Source: Rhodopseudomonas palustris
GTDB lineage: Bacteria; Pseudomonadota; Alphaproteobacteria; Rhizobiales; Xanthobacteraceae
Direction of reading: 5' to 3'
DNA: 64,000 bases
Assembly: GCF_034479375.1 (NCBI RefSeq)
Contig: NZ_CP140155.1
Span: 2,852,001 to 2,916,000 of the forward strand
Shown here: positions 8,792 to 18,349 of the stretch, piece after piece
How the letters are laid out: each line of letters begins with the position of its first letter
Numbering within the stretch: position 1 is the stretch's first letter
Made by a program: the position numbers and the translations under genes
Notes under the pieces: model-generated
What the model was told of the DNA's origin: nothing
What the model saw: only the letters and a program-made list of their open reading frames with translations
The model's database searches: none

Positions 8792-9460
8792 TCAGATATC
8801 GCGGCCCTCGACCTTTTCGGTCAGGGTCTTCACCAGGTCGGGCACCTTATCGAGATGCGGATTGATCGCCAGCGCCTTGCGGAAGGCATCGAGCGCGCGC
8901 TTGTCGTCGCCGAGTTCCTGCATGATCATGCCGAGCCCGGCCAGCGCGCCGAAATGGCGCGGCTCGCGCGCCAGCACCTGCTCGATATCGCCAAGCGAGC
9001 GGGCATATTCATTCTGCAGATAGAAGATCGTGGCGCGGCGATTCCAGCCCTCGAGATAGTCCGGCCGCAGCTTCACCACCGCGTCGAGCAGCTTCACCGC
9101 GACGTCGAACTGCTTGGCCTCGATCGCGACCTTCGCACGCGACATCAGCAGCGCCGTGGTGTCGCTGGAGGTCTGGCTCCACAGCGCCCAGATCCGCGCC
9201 TCGACATGCTTGGCGCTGGCCTCGTCGGGCGCGGCCTTCAGCGCGCCGAACAGGAACTCCAGGCCCTTGGCCGGATCACCGACGACGCGGGGGAGCTTCG
9301 CCGGCGGCGATGGCGGCTGTTCCAGCGGCTTGTCGAGGGAATGCTTGGGCGGCGCGTTCCTGGGCGATTCGGGCGCCTGGGCATGCGCGGCGAGCGGCAG
9401 CAGCGCGGCCAGCAGGGCCGCGCAAGGCAGGAATCGGCGGAAGGTCAAACCAGGGGCCAT
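8792..9460 (-). CDS. Secreted tetratricopeptide-repeat protein
   Basis: A signal peptide at residues 9-28 (ending AAHAQA) is followed by a Pro-rich spacer. Three to four TPR units run through about residues 90-210, for example DVAVKLLDAVVKLRPDYLEGW and GALAGLGMIMQELGDDKRAL. TPRs mediate protein-protein contacts, and the location is predicted periplasmic. No catalytic domain is visible, and the partner is unknown. Confidence 0.8.
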   Translation of the reverse strand: MAPGLTFRRFLPCAALLAALLPLAAHAQAPESPRNAPPKHSLDKPLEQPPSPPAKLPRVVGDPAKGLEFLFGALKAAPDEASAKHVEARIWALWSQTSSDTTALLMSRAKVAIEAKQFDVAVKLLDAVVKLRPDYLEGWNRRATIFYLQNEYARSLGDIEQVLAREPRHFGALAGLGMIMQELGDDKRALDAFRKALAINPHLDKVPDLVKTLTEKVEGRDI

Positions 9461-9576
9461 CCGCGAAGTCTAGACGCAGGACAACGCGCTGCAAAGCAGC
9501 GCGTGCGTCACACAGGCGTGATGGTAATACGACCGGCGGCCGGCAAATGCTCAGCCGCGCGCGGTCCCGGTAACGA

Positions 9577-9702
9577 TCAACCCTGGCGGGCCTTGAAGCG
9601 GCGCTGCACCTTGTTGATCACGTAGAGCCGGCCCTTGCGCCGCACGAGGCGGTTGTCGCGATGGCGGGAGCGCAGCGATTTCAGCGAGTTACGGACCTTC
9701 AT
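9577..9702 (-). CDS. rpmJ: 50S ribosomal protein L36
   Basis: A 41-residue basic protein, [17 protein letters not shown] to the end [11 protein letters not shown]. It is the cysteine-free (C-minus) form of L36, which lacks the zinc ligands. It sits alone, as rpmJ often does in alphaproteobacteria outside the spc operon. The frame is open upstream, but L36 homology starts exactly at the ATG at 9702. Confidence 0.95.
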   Translation of the reverse strand: MKVRNSLKSLRSRHRDNRLVRRKGRLYVINKVQRRFKARQG

Positions 9703-10016
9703 GGGTCTATCCTGACTGTTTGAAAGGCCGTTTGGGACTGGCCGAAGGTGTAAAACATACCTTTCCCGCCGGCGGCACTCCGCCCGGGACGGTCGTTTTC
9801 TAACGAGGGCAGCCCGGCCTGTCAATCGAACCGGACGGCCAAAGGCACCGTTTCCGCAGGGAAAATGCCGGATCGGCCGATCGCGCTGGCCTGCAGGCGA
9901 ACCAGTCCCTCATCCGGTGGTCGGGCCGCCGATCCGGCGGCTTCACAGCTCCGAAAAATAGTTATAGACCATAATCAATTCTCCCGCCCCGCCAAGAAGG
10001 CCAAGGAAACGCCCCG

Positions 10017-10886
10017 ATGCTCAATCCCGACGATCTCGTCGCCATCGATATCCACACCCATGCCGAGGAGCCGTGCGGCTGCCACGGCGACGACGGTTAC
10101 GACGATTTCCAGGCACGGATGGCCGAGTATTTCGGCTCCCCGAACAAGCATCCGCCGACCGTGCCGGAAACCGCAGCCTATTATCGCGCCAAGAAGATCG
10201 CCGCGGTGATCTTCCCGGTCGACGCCGAGCGCGAGACCGGCTTCCGCCGCTACAACAACGACGAGATGATCGAGGTCACGCGGGCCAATTCCGACGTACT
10301 GATTCCGTTCGCCTCGATCGATCCGCACAAGGGCAAGCTCGGGGTGCGCGAAGCGCGGCGGCTGATCAAGGACTACGGCATCAAGGGCTTCAAGTTTCAC
10401 CCGACGATGCAGGGCTTCTATCCCAACGACCGGCTGGCTTATCCGCTGTATGAAGCGATCCAGGAAGGCGGCGCGATCGCGCTGTTCCACACCGGCCAGA
10501 CCGGCGTCGGCTCCGGCATGCCGGGCGGCATGGGAATGCGGCTGAAATACTCCAACCCGATGTACATGGACGACGTCGCGGTCGACTTCCCCGACATGAA
10601 GATCATCCTCGCGCATCCCTCGTTCCCCTGGCAGGAAGAAGCGCTGTCGGTCGCGACCCACAAGCCCAACGTCTATATCGATCTGTCGGGATGGTCGCCG
10701 AAATACTTCCCGCCGATTCTGGTGCGCTACATCAACGGCCTGCTGCAGGACAAAATGCTGTTCGGCTCGGACTGGCCGGTGATCACGCCGGACCGCTGGC
10801 TCGCCGATTTCGCCAAGCTCGAGATCCGCGACGAGGTTCGCCCGAAAGTGTTGAAGCAGAACGCCCGCAAGCTGCTGGGGATCTGA
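10017..10886 (+). CDS. Amidohydrolase-2 family metal hydrolase
   Basis: A 289-residue TIM-barrel hydrolase or decarboxylase of the ACMSD-like group. Metal and catalytic motifs are visible: DIHTHAEE near the N-terminus, GFKFHP, ALFHTGQTG, ILAHPSFPW and FGSDWP. R. palustris uses one such enzyme (CouO) on a beta-ketoacyl-CoA in p-coumarate breakdown, but no phenylpropanoid genes lie nearby, so the substrate stays open. The start ATG immediately precedes the conserved barrel. Confidence 0.82.
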   Translation: MLNPDDLVAIDIHTHAEEPCGCHGDDGYDDFQARMAEYFGSPNKHPPTVPETAAYYRAKKIAAVIFPVDAERETGFRRYNNDEMIEVTRANSDVLIPFASIDPHKGKLGVREARRLIKDYGIKGFKFHPTMQGFYPNDRLAYPLYEAIQEGGAIALFHTGQTGVGSGMPGGMGMRLKYSNPMYMDDVAVDFPDMKIILAHPSFPWQEEALSVATHKPNVYIDLSGWSPKYFPPILVRYINGLLQDKMLFGSDWPVITPDRWLADFAKLEIRDEVRPKVLKQNARKLLGI

Positions 10887-10888
10887 GC

Positions 10889-11036
10889 TTGTCACCTCTC
10901 CCCGCGCGCGGGGAGAGGTCGGCATGCATCGTCAGATGCATGCCGAGTGAGGGGGCGCTTCGCCGCAGCCGAGCCGCAGCGACTCGCGTCGCCCCTCACC
11001 CCACCCCTCTCCCCGCAAGAGCGGGGCGAGGGAGCC
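10889..11036. repeat. Long imperfect intergenic palindrome
   Basis: CACCTCTCCCCGCGCG and its partner CGCGGGGAGAGG form a small stem at the left, and the right end returns CCCCTCTCCCCGC. Between them are CATGCATCGTCAGATGCATG and GAGTGAGGGG with CCCCTCAC. This is the kind of foldback element common between genes in Rhodopseudomonas and Bradyrhizobium. It fills most of the gap between the amidohydrolase and dehalogenase genes. Confidence 0.7.
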
Positions 11037-11149
11037 CGCCGCAATCCTTGCACCGCTTCCCGAAGCAACGGCGCCCGCGCTTCTCATCGCTCGACCACTG
11101 CGATAGCGTCGCCCTACCAGCGAAATCGCAGCAACTACCGAGACCCCCT

Positions 11150-11887
11150 ATGACCATCAAAGCCGTCGTGTTCGATGCCTACGGCACGCTGTACGACATC
11201 CAGTCGGTCGCATCCGTCACCGAGCAGGCGTTTCCCGGCTACGGCGATGTGATCACCCAGGTTTGGCGAATCAAGCAGCTCGAATACACGTGGCTGCGGT
11301 CGCTGATGGGCACGTACGAAGATTTCGGCGTCGTCACCCGGGACTCGCTGGCCTACACGCTGGACTGCCTCGGGCTCGACGATGGCGGCGCGGCGCCCCG
11401 GCGGATCTTCGACAAATATCTGCATCTCGATCCCTATCCCGACGCGGTCGCGGCGCTGACCGCGCTACGCGGGCGCAAGCTCGCGATCCTGTCGAACGGC
11501 AGCCCCGACATGCTCGGCGCGTTGACCAGGAACACCGGCCTCGACGGCCTGCTCGACGACGTCATCAGCGTCGATGCGGCCAAGGTTTTCAAACCCGATC
11601 CGGCCGCCTATGCGCTCGCCGAGACCCGGCTCGGCGTGACACCGCGCGAAGTGCTGTTCGTGTCGTCCAACCCGTGGGACGTCGCCGGCGCCAAAGCCTT
11701 CGGCTTCACCGTCGCCTGGATCGAGCGTGTCAGCCGCGAGACGATGGCGCGTGAGTTGGCCCGCTCCGGACCGCTGCCGCCGCTGACGATATTCAAGGCG
11801 CTCCGCACGCAGATGGACGTGCTCGGTTTCGAACCGGATTACCGGATCGCCTCGCTGTCGGAGCTTTCGGAGGTTGTGACCGCATGA
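11150..11887 (+). CDS. Haloacid dehalogenase, type II (L-2-haloacid dehalogenase-like)
   Basis: A 245-residue HAD-superfamily enzyme. The nucleophile Asp is in VVFDAYGTLYD, followed by ILSNGSPDML, the Lys in KVFKPDPAAY, and the SSNPWDVAGAKAFG segment typical of type II dehalogenases. These hydrolyse L-2-haloalkanoates to D-2-hydroxyacids. Homology starts at the ATG at 11150 although the frame is open for 150 codons before it. The stop overlaps the ybaK-like start by ATGA. Activity on haloacids is likely but not certain. Confidence 0.9.
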   Translation: MTIKAVVFDAYGTLYDIQSVASVTEQAFPGYGDVITQVWRIKQLEYTWLRSLMGTYEDFGVVTRDSLAYTLDCLGLDDGGAAPRRIFDKYLHLDPYPDAVAALTALRGRKLAILSNGSPDMLGALTRNTGLDGLLDDVISVDAAKVFKPDPAAYALAETRLGVTPREVLFVSSNPWDVAGAKAFGFTVAWIERVSRETMARELARSGPLPPLTIFKALRTQMDVLGFEPDYRIASLSELSEVVTA

Positions 11888-12372
11888 GTCTCGAATCCGT
11901 CCGCGCCTGGTTCGCCGCACACGCCCCCGACATCGCCGTCGAGGAATCCGACAAGAGCTCGGCCACGGTGCCGCTCGCCGCGGAGGCCTACGGCGTGCCG
12001 CCGGAGCAGATCGCCAAAACGCTGTCGCTGCGGGTCGGAGACCGTGTCGTACTGGTGGTGACCAGCGGCACCGCACGGCTGGACAACAAGAAGGCCAAAG
12101 CGGCGTTCGGCGGCAAGCCGAAGATGCTCGGCGTCCACGAAGTCGCCGATCTCACCGGCCATGAAGTCGGCGGCGTCTGTCCGTTCGGCCTGAAGGATCC
12201 GCTGCCGATCTATTGCGACGTCTCGCTGCAGGCGTTCGACGTCGTGGTGCCGGCGGCGGGCTCGACCCACAGCGCGGTGCGGATCGCGCCGCGGCGGATG
12301 GCGGAGTTGGTCGGCGCCGAATGGGTCGATGTCAGTGAAGTGCGCGCCGAACAGGCCGCGTCGCAACCGTAG
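11884..12372 (+). CDS. YbaK/EbsC-family aminoacyl-tRNA deacylase
   Basis: A 162-residue protein of the prolyl-tRNA editing domain superfamily. It shows the conserved Lys region LDNKKAKAAFGGKPK and the GVCPFGL loop. Relatives (YbaK, ProX) hydrolyse mischarged Cys-tRNAPro or Ala-tRNAPro in trans. It is translationally coupled to the upstream dehalogenase gene, but no functional link is evident. Confidence 0.85.
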   Translation: MSLESVRAWFAAHAPDIAVEESDKSSATVPLAAEAYGVPPEQIAKTLSLRVGDRVVLVVTSGTARLDNKKAKAAFGGKPKMLGVHEVADLTGHEVGGVCPFGLKDPLPIYCDVSLQAFDVVVPAAGSTHSAVRIAPRRMAELVGAEWVDVSEVRAEQAASQP

Positions 12373-12391
12373 GCGAGTCCGCACAGGGCAA

Positions 12392-12409
12392 CGGGGCCCG
12401 AAGGCCCCG
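12392..12409. terminator. GC-rich hairpin between convergent genes
   Basis: CGGGGCC and GGCCCCG pair around a CGAA loop, 20 bp past the ybaK-like stop and before the end of the opposing gene. Position suits a bidirectional terminator. No T-tract is present. Confidence 0.5.
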
Positions 12410-12433
12410 CGATCCATCCAATGTGCAGAGGGG

Positions 12434-12736
12434 TTACCAGCGCCGCCCGCCGTGCCAGCCCGGGCGGCCGTAGAAGCGCGGACCGCCGTAGAAGCGCGGG
12501 GGTCCGTAGTAACGCCGCGGGCCGTAATAGCCGTAGGCGCCGTAGTAGTTCGGACGCCAGACGCAACGGCCCCAGGGATCGCAAACATAGCGCACCTGAT
12601 CGATGTTCGCGGACTGGCTGCCGACAGCGTTGGCCTGATTCGGAAGACCATTCGGCATCGCCGCGGATGCGACGCCCGGCGCCAGCGCAACAGCCCCGAG
12701 GGCCGCAGCGGCTGCAATGGCGAGTTTGAGTGTCAT
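12434..12736 (-). CDS. Small secreted Tyr/Arg/Gly-rich protein
   Basis: A 100-residue protein with a signal peptide (about residues 3-26, ending GVASAA). The mature part contains one Cys pair (VCDPWGRC) and a tail of Y/R/G/P repeats such as YYGPRRYYGPPRFYG. The start at 12736 places the signal peptide at the N-terminus; an ATG at 12754 would add six residues. No family function is known to me. Abundance of such proteins in Rhodopseudomonas is my recollection only. Confidence 0.75.
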   Translation of the reverse strand: MTLKLAIAAAAALGAVALAPGVASAAMPNGLPNQANAVGSQSANIDQVRYVCDPWGRCVWRPNYYGAYGYYGPRRYYGPPRFYGGPRFYGRPGWHGGRRW

Positions 12737-12895
12737 CGGATCAACCTCCTTCAATCCAGCTCTAAACTGCTGACACCATGGGAGGTTTCAGCTGAACGAG
12801 CGCTGACGGACGGGTTCATCTTCGTGAAATTTTGGTAAGCTGAGGAGCGGATCCCACCTACACGCGTCTCCGCCGATCCGCTATCCGTGGAACGA

Positions 12896-14218
12896 TCAAG
12901 CCGCGCGGCGCGAGGTTTCGTCCCGCCGCAGCGAGCGCAGGAAGTCCCGCACCGCGTCGCCGAGCGTGGTCGCCTGCTGCGCCAGCGAGCCCGACGCGGT
13001 CAATGTGGTTCCGGCGTGCTGCTCGGTTTCGGCGACGTTGACGCTGACGCTCTGGATGTTGAACGAGATGTCGCGGATGCCGGCGAAGGCCTGCTCGATG
13101 TTGCGGGCGACCTCGCTGGTCGCCGCGGTCTGCGCCTCGACCGCCACCGCCACCTGACGGGTGATGGCGTCGACCTCGCCGATGCTCTGGCCGATGCCCG
13201 AGATGGCGTCGACCGCGGCGCGGGTGGTCTCCTGCACTTCGGCAATGCTGACGGAGATGTCATGGGTCGCCTTGGCGGTCTGCGCGGCGAGCGATTTGAC
13301 CTCCTGCGCCACTACCGAGAAGCCCCTGCCCGCCTCGCCGGCGCGCGCGGCCTCGATCGTGGCGTTCAGCGCCAGCAGATTGGTCTGCGAGGCGATCTCC
13401 TCGATCAGTTGAACGATGGTGCCGATCCGCTCGGTCGCGGTCGACAGGCTGCCGACCGTCTCGCGCGCATGATCCGAGGCGCCGACCGCCGTCTTGGCGA
13501 TCATGGCCGAGCGATTGACGCTACCGAGGATTTCGTTGGCCGACGCGGTTAGCTCCGTGGTCGCCGCCGCGACCGTCTCCATATTGGTCGAGGCCTGTTC
13601 CGAAGCGGCCGACACCGCCAGCGTGCGCTCGCGCGTCGCGGCGACGCCGAGATTGAGGCTGCCCGCGGTCGAGCCCATATTGTTCGACGCCGACGACACC
13701 GTGTCGATCACCGCACCGATCGTGCCTTCGAATTCGGCGGTGTTGGCGTTGAAGGCCGCGACCCGCGTCTCGATCGCCTGCATGGCGTCGTTGATCGTCC
13801 GGCTGGCGATCAGCAGCGAGCCGCGCAACCCCGCCGGCAGGATGTGACGATAGTATTTGTCGTCACGAATCGCGCCCATCGCCGCGCTGGCCTCGCGCAC
13901 GAAGGCGTCGCAGCGGTCGATCATGTCGTTGAAGACGTGATGCAGCGCGCCGATCCGGCCGCCCTCGCGGCTGCCGATGACCCGCGCCTCGAAATCGCCG
14001 TCGGCGATGCGCCGACAGACCGCAGCCAGATTCGCCAAGGTCCGGTCGAGCCGCAGCAGCATCAGGCCGAGCAGTGCGGCGAACGCCAGCGTCGCGACGA
14101 GGCCGATCGGCAGCAGCACCGGCACGCCGATCAGCAAGCCGGCCGCCGCCGTCAGGGCGGAGACGACGATGCCGCCGAGGCAGACGGCCGCGCTAGAGAG
14201 AGAAGACGAGCTGATCAT
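12896..14218 (-). CDS. Methyl-accepting chemotaxis protein without periplasmic sensor
   Basis: A 440-residue receptor. Two adjacent hydrophobic segments (about 7-50) form a hairpin anchor, then a HAMP-like region ([20 protein letters not shown]), and then the long signalling coiled coil with the hairpin tip [20 protein letters not shown]. No periplasmic ligand domain is present. It overlaps the upstream PAS gene by 26 bp, so the PAS protein probably supplies the input, like an Aer receptor split in two. The ATG at 14218 was preferred because it precedes the membrane segments directly. Confidence 0.88.
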   Translation of the reverse strand: MISSSSLSSAAVCLGGIVVSALTAAAGLLIGVPVLLPIGLVATLAFAALLGLMLLRLDRTLANLAAVCRRIADGDFEARVIGSREGGRIGALHHVFNDMIDRCDAFVREASAAMGAIRDDKYYRHILPAGLRGSLLIASRTINDAMQAIETRVAAFNANTAEFEGTIGAVIDTVSSASNNMGSTAGSLNLGVAATRERTLAVSAASEQASTNMETVAAATTELTASANEILGSVNRSAMIAKTAVGASDHARETVGSLSTATERIGTIVQLIEEIASQTNLLALNATIEAARAGEAGRGFSVVAQEVKSLAAQTAKATHDISVSIAEVQETTRAAVDAISGIGQSIGEVDAITRQVAVAVEAQTAATSEVARNIEQAFAGIRDISFNIQSVSVNVAETEQHAGTTLTASGSLAQQATTLGDAVRDFLRSLRRDETSRRAA

Positions 14219-14750
14219 AGGGGACATTCTTCGCTTTGACGAAATCGAGCAGATGTTGCGTGCCGGCGGCGAGTCCGTCCTTGCCGTTGCGATGACGCTT
14301 TTCAACCTCGCTCAGCTCGGCATAGACCGGCGCCAGTGCAGAGATCACGCGGCGATCCGGCACGCGGCGATTGGAGTGATAGCCGACCACCTGTTTGGCC
14401 GCGTCGAACGACGGCGTGACATGGGCGAACACCCAATAGAAATCACCGCGACGCGTCATGTTCTTGACATAAGCGAAGATCTCGCGGCCTTCCGCCAGCG
14501 TGTCCCACAGCAGCTTGAAGACGCAGCGCGGCATGTCGGGGTGACGAACGATCGAATGCGGCTGGCCGATCAGTTCGGCTTCGCTGTAGCCGCAGATGTC
14601 GGTGAACACCTTGTTGGCGTAGGTGATACGGCCTTTGAGATCGGTCTTGGAGACGATGATATCGTCGGCGTCGAAGAAGACTTCGACTTGGGTCGGCGAG
14701 GCGATCTGTTTCACGGGCAATATCCGGCTGCAAATCATCAACCCGGACAT
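14193..14750 (-). CDS. PAS-domain protein (Aer-like redox/oxygen input)
   Basis: A 185-residue protein with one PAS domain at about residues 20-130. The text [41 protein letters not shown] is the Aer-type PAS signature, a class that usually binds FAD or haem. No transmembrane or signalling domain follows. It overlaps the chemoreceptor gene, which lacks its own sensor. The pair probably acts as a two-protein aerotaxis sensor; the cofactor is inferred. Confidence 0.85.
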   Translation of the reverse strand: MSGLMICSRILPVKQIASPTQVEVFFDADDIIVSKTDLKGRITYANKVFTDICGYSEAELIGQPHSIVRHPDMPRCVFKLLWDTLAEGREIFAYVKNMTRRGDFYWVFAHVTPSFDAAKQVVGYHSNRRVPDRRVISALAPVYAELSEVEKRHRNGKDGLAAGTQHLLDFVKAKNVPYDQLVFSL

Positions 14751-14938
14751 ACGATGTCCCGGCCTCGAACAAATACGAGCCAGGCTCTTAAGAGTTAGTT
14801 CGCTCGACGAATGCGCGATTCATCCGATCGCGGCATATTTCCTCAGATCGACCTACCAATGTACTACTCACGCAGAGCCAATAACGAAGGTTGTCCGTGA
14901 AATGACGGACACCACTCTGATGATCCGGACTCGATCCC

Positions 14939-15148
14939 TCAGCGCTCGTCCTTCTGCCGACGGCCGATCCCTGCGACCAGCAGAAACGCAACGACGAGAC
15001 TCGCGACATTGAGCGCACCTTCGCGGACCGCATTCGGCGAGAAGCCGAACGCCTTGTGCATGATCGCGTTCACGACAGCGGCGACGATGATCGCAGCCAG
15101 ACCAGCGGCCGCGAACAGACCGACCATCTTCGGAGTAAGCTTGGGCAT
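14939..15148 (-). CDS. Small protein with two predicted membrane helices
   Basis: A 69-residue protein with hydrophobic segments at about residues 9-29 and 45-62 and a basic C-terminus (RRQKDER). Family not recognised. The ATG and length give a compact hairpin membrane protein. It could be a stress or envelope peptide; no context supports a specific role. Confidence 0.6.
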   Translation of the reverse strand: MPKLTPKMVGLFAAAGLAAIIVAAVVNAIMHKAFGFSPNAVREGALNVASLVVAFLLVAGIGRRQKDER

Positions 15149-15410
15149 CGATAATATCCTGCCTTGCGCGCTGAGTGGTAACAGGAAACCTGACCGATCA
15201 CGACGAGGCGCGACGCCGCGCGTGTCGGCTGACCGTCAACGAAAGGGCCAGTTCCCGGTTCCAGCCTATACTGCCGGCGGGGTGTTTTTGCGAATTATTC
15301 ACGTTGGCGGCTGCCGGGCCGCCCAACCCAATCTTAACATCTGGTTGCTAAAGGGATCAGGCTACCGTGGCCGCCCGCGGCCCGGCCATTCGGGGGTCGC
15401 TTTGGCTGTC

Positions 15411-16772
15411 ATGGATGATCCACCGGCATCATCGCCGCTCGCCGGGTTGAAGACGCGCCTCGCAGCCCTGTTCGGCAGTTCGAACGAACGCTCGCTGACC
15501 AATCGCCTCGCCGGCACGATCTTCCTGATCCGCGTCGTCAGCGCCGCGATGGCCTATGGCGCGCAGATCCTGCTGGCGCGCTGGATGGGCACCTCCGATT
15601 ACGGCGTCTATGTCTACGTCTGGACCTGGGTTCTGCTGCTCGGCTCGATGCTCGACTTCGGCATCTCCGCCTCCGCCCAGAAGATCATTCCGGAATACCG
15701 CGCCAGCGGCGACCTCGACCGGCTGCGGGGTTTCCTTTCCGGCAGCCGCTGGGGAACGCTGGCGGCCTCCAGCCTGGTGTCGCTGGCGCTGGCGGCGTTG
15801 GTGTGGGCGCTGTCGTCGTCGATCGACCCCGCGACCGTGCTGCCGCTGTATCTCGGCTGCCTGACGCTGCCTGCCTTCGTGGTCGCCAATACCCAGGACG
15901 GCATCGCCCGCTCGCACGACTGGATGAAGCTCGGCCTGATGCCGCAGTTCATCATTCGCCAGGCGCTGATCATCGGCTTCACCGCCGGCCTGTTCGTGCT
16001 CGGCTTCCAGCTCGGCGCGGTCGCCGCGATGGCGGCGAGCTGCGCTGCGGTGTGGCTGGCGATGATCGGGCAGATGGTCGCGCTGAACCGGCGGCTCGCC
16101 GGCCATGTCGCGAGCGGCCCGCGCGCCTACGATGTCCGCGGCTGGCTCGCCACCTCGCTGCCGATCCTGCTGGTCGAGAGCTTCTATCTGCTGCTGTCCT
16201 ATACGGATGTGCTGGTGCTGCAGCAATTCCGCTCGGCCGAGGAGGTCGGCGTCTACTACGCGGTGGTGAAGACGCTGGCGCTGGTGTCGTTCATCCACTA
16301 CGCGATGTCGGCGACCACCGCGCACCGCTTCACCGAATATCACGCCGCCGGCGACAAGGATCGTCTCGCGGCCTATGTGAAGCATGCGATCGCCTGGACG
16401 TTCTGGCCATCGCTGGCGGCGACCCTGGTGCTGCTCGCGCTCGGCAAGCCGCTGCTGTGGCTGTTCGGCCCGCAATTCACGCAAGGCTACGGCATCATGT
16501 TCGTCGCCGCGATCGGCCTGATGGTCCGCGCCGCGATCGGCCCGGTCGAGCGATTGCTGAACATGCTCGGCCACCAGAACATGTGCGCGCTGGCCTACGC
16601 CCTGGCGTTCGCGGTCAACCTCGCGCTGTGCCTCGTGCTGGTGCCGCGCTTCGGGGGCTACGGCGCCGCAGCCGCGACCTCGGCAGCGCTCACCTTCGAG
16701 ACCGTGCTGCTGTTCTGGATCGTCCGCAAACGTCTCGGACTGCATGTGCTGGCGTTCGGGAAGAGGGGCTGA
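15411..16772 (+). CDS. Polysaccharide flippase (Wzx/MATE-like, MOP superfamily)
   Basis: A 453-residue integral membrane protein with about 12-14 hydrophobic segments. The N-terminal pattern TIFLIRVVSAAMAYGAQILLARWMG is typical of O-antigen and exopolysaccharide flippases, which move lipid-linked sugar units across the inner membrane. No glycosyltransferase genes lie next to it, so its glycan is unknown. The start at 15411 is the last ATG before homology; the frame runs open for 130 codons upstream without homology. Confidence 0.85.
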   Translation: MDDPPASSPLAGLKTRLAALFGSSNERSLTNRLAGTIFLIRVVSAAMAYGAQILLARWMGTSDYGVYVYVWTWVLLLGSMLDFGISASAQKIIPEYRASGDLDRLRGFLSGSRWGTLAASSLVSLALAALVWALSSSIDPATVLPLYLGCLTLPAFVVANTQDGIARSHDWMKLGLMPQFIIRQALIIGFTAGLFVLGFQLGAVAAMAASCAAVWLAMIGQMVALNRRLAGHVASGPRAYDVRGWLATSLPILLVESFYLLLSYTDVLVLQQFRSAEEVGVYYAVVKTLALVSFIHYAMSATTAHRFTEYHAAGDKDRLAAYVKHAIAWTFWPSLAATLVLLALGKPLLWLFGPQFTQGYGIMFVAAIGLMVRAAIGPVERLLNMLGHQNMCALAYALAFAVNLALCLVLVPRFGGYGAAAATSAALTFETVLLFWIVRKRLGLHVLAFGKRG

Positions 16773-16823
16773 GGGAGAAGCTCCGGCTGGCTCGGAAGGG
16801 GGGTGCGTGCTAGTCTGCCCGCC

Positions 16824-17054
16824 ATGAGTGCAGATCTCAAAGCCCTGATCGAACGTGCCGAGAACTGGCCCGAAGCGGCGCGAGAAGAACTCGCCGCCAT
16901 CGCCGAACAGATCGAAGGCGAATTGCAGGCGCACGAATATTCCGCGAGCGATGACGAGCTGCGCGTGATCGACGCCGCAACGGCCTCACTCGATCGGGGC
17001 GAGCGGGCGAGCGACGACGAGGTCGCTGCGGCGTTCGCCAAATTTCGGCTGTGA
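16824..17054 (+). CDS. ParD-like antitoxin
   Basis: A 76-residue acidic protein (SADLKALIERAENWPEAAREELAAIAEQIE) with the composition of antitoxins encoded before RelE/ParE toxins. A DNA-binding fold is not obvious, so naming rests mainly on its position. Its stop overlaps the toxin start (GTGA). Confidence 0.78.
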   Translation: MSADLKALIERAENWPEAAREELAAIAEQIEGELQAHEYSASDDELRVIDAATASLDRGERASDDEVAAAFAKFRL

Positions 17055-17344
17055 AAGTCGTCTACTCTCGGCAGGCTATCGCCGATTTGCTTCGGGCCGC
17101 TGAATACTACACCTCGAATGCGAGCCCGACGGTGGCCCGATCGATCGGGCGACGGATCGAGGATGTCGTTCAGCGGATCGCAACGGCGCCCGAATCCGCA
17201 CCTCGCGTTTCGCAGCGATCCGCGGTCCGGACCGTCGCGGTGGTCCGCTATCCGTTTCGAATTTTCTATCGGATCGAGCTGGGCCAGATCGAGATCTTGC
17301 ACATCCGGCACACCTCACGTCGTCCGCCAGGTCCCGAAGAGTAG
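17051..17344 (+). CDS. RelE/ParE-family toxin
   Basis: A 97-residue protein with the RelE/ParE fold pattern: VVYSRQAIADLLRAAEYY, then RIEDVVQRIATAPESAPRV, and RYPFRIFYRIE followed by ILHIRHTSRRPP. The conserved C-terminal H-x-R-R is typical of ParE-type proteins, which inhibit gyrase; RelE-type mRNA cleavage is an alternative. It starts with GTG overlapping the antitoxin stop, indicating coupled translation. Confidence 0.87.
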   Translation: MKVVYSRQAIADLLRAAEYYTSNASPTVARSIGRRIEDVVQRIATAPESAPRVSQRSAVRTVAVVRYPFRIFYRIELGQIEILHIRHTSRRPPGPEE

Positions 17345-17395
17345 CGACGAGTTTCCCAGCCTTCCCGCTTCCGCTCCGTCGTCGCCCGGCTCGAC

Positions 17396-17466
17396 CGGCG
17401 ATCCAGTATCCCAGGGCCACATCGCACTGGAATACTGGGCCCTCCGCTTTCGCGGAGGGTGACGGC
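17396..17466. repeat. Dispersed palindromic repeat
   Basis: CCAGTATCCCAGGGCC and GGAATACTGGGCCCT form an imperfect foldback, followed by CCCTCCGC-TTTC-GCGGAGGG, a perfect stem. The second stem has the same layout as the small palindrome at 3433. It lies between the parE-like gene and the convergent bdhA and could serve as terminator. Confidence 0.6.
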
Positions 17467-17516
17467 AGGTGATGTGACAGCGCCGCGCGTAATAACATAC
17501 GCGCGAGAAAGCGCCC

Positions 17517-18305
17517 CTACGCCGCGGTCCAGCCGCCGTCCATCGACAGATTGGCGCCGGTGATCTGGCTGGCGTCGTCGCCGCACAGATAGACCGCGAG
17601 GGCTGCGACCTGCTCGGACGTGACGAACTGCTTTGTCGGCTGCGCCAGCAACAGCACGTCGTTGATCACCTGCTCCTTGGTCAGACCGCGCGCCTTCATG
17701 GTGTCGGGGATCTGCTTTTCGACCAGCGGCGTCCAGACGTAGCCCGGCGAAATGCAGTTGCAGGTGATCTTGTGGGTCGCGACTTCGAGCGCCACCGTCT
17801 TGGTCAGGCCGGCGATGCCGTGCTTGGCGGCGACATAGGCCGACTTGAACGGCGAGGCGACCAGCGAGTGGGCCGAGGCGGTGTTGATGATGCGGCCCCA
17901 GCCGCGCTTCTTCATGCCCGGCACCGCGGCGCGGATGCCGTGGAACGCCGACGACAGGTTGATGCCGATGATCGCGTCCCACTTCTCGATCGGAAAATCC
18001 TCGACCGGCGAGACGAACTGGATGCCGGCATTGTTGACCAGAATGTCGACCGAGCCGAAGCTCTTCTCGCCGAGCGCGACCATCTCGGCGATCTCGGCGG
18101 GCTTCAGCATGTCGGCCGGCGAATACACCGCCTTCACGGCGAAGTCGGTCTCGATCGCCTTGCGCTCCTTCTCGATCGCATCGGCCTCGCCCATGCCATT
18201 GATCACGACATTGGCGCCGGCCTTGGCGAAGGCGCGCGCATAAGCGAGCCCGATGCCCGAGGTCGATCCGGTCACGACCGCGGTCTTGCCCGTGAGATTC
18301 GTCAT
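17517..18305 (-). CDS. bdhA: 3-hydroxybutyrate dehydrogenase (SDR family)
   Basis: A 262-residue short-chain dehydrogenase that oxidises D-3-hydroxybutyrate to acetoacetate with NAD+. The cofactor motif is TGSTSGIGLAYA, NNAGIQFVSP follows, and the catalytic Ser-Tyr-Lys is in NTASAHSL and SAYVAAKHG. The segment GYVWTPLVEKQIPD is characteristic of bacterial BDH. Two adjacent ATGs exist; the second (18305) has AGGAG at better spacing. It lies 44 bp downstream of a patatin-like lipase gene, suggesting polyhydroxybutyrate turnover. Confidence 0.92.
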   Translation of the reverse strand: MTNLTGKTAVVTGSTSGIGLAYARAFAKAGANVVINGMGEADAIEKERKAIETDFAVKAVYSPADMLKPAEIAEMVALGEKSFGSVDILVNNAGIQFVSPVEDFPIEKWDAIIGINLSSAFHGIRAAVPGMKKRGWGRIINTASAHSLVASPFKSAYVAAKHGIAGLTKTVALEVATHKITCNCISPGYVWTPLVEKQIPDTMKARGLTKEQVINDVLLLAQPTKQFVTSEQVAALAVYLCGDDASQITGANLSMDGGWTAA

Positions 18306-18349
18306 CATCTGCTCCTGTTCGATCGTTTGGACAGCGGCCGGACCGGCCG

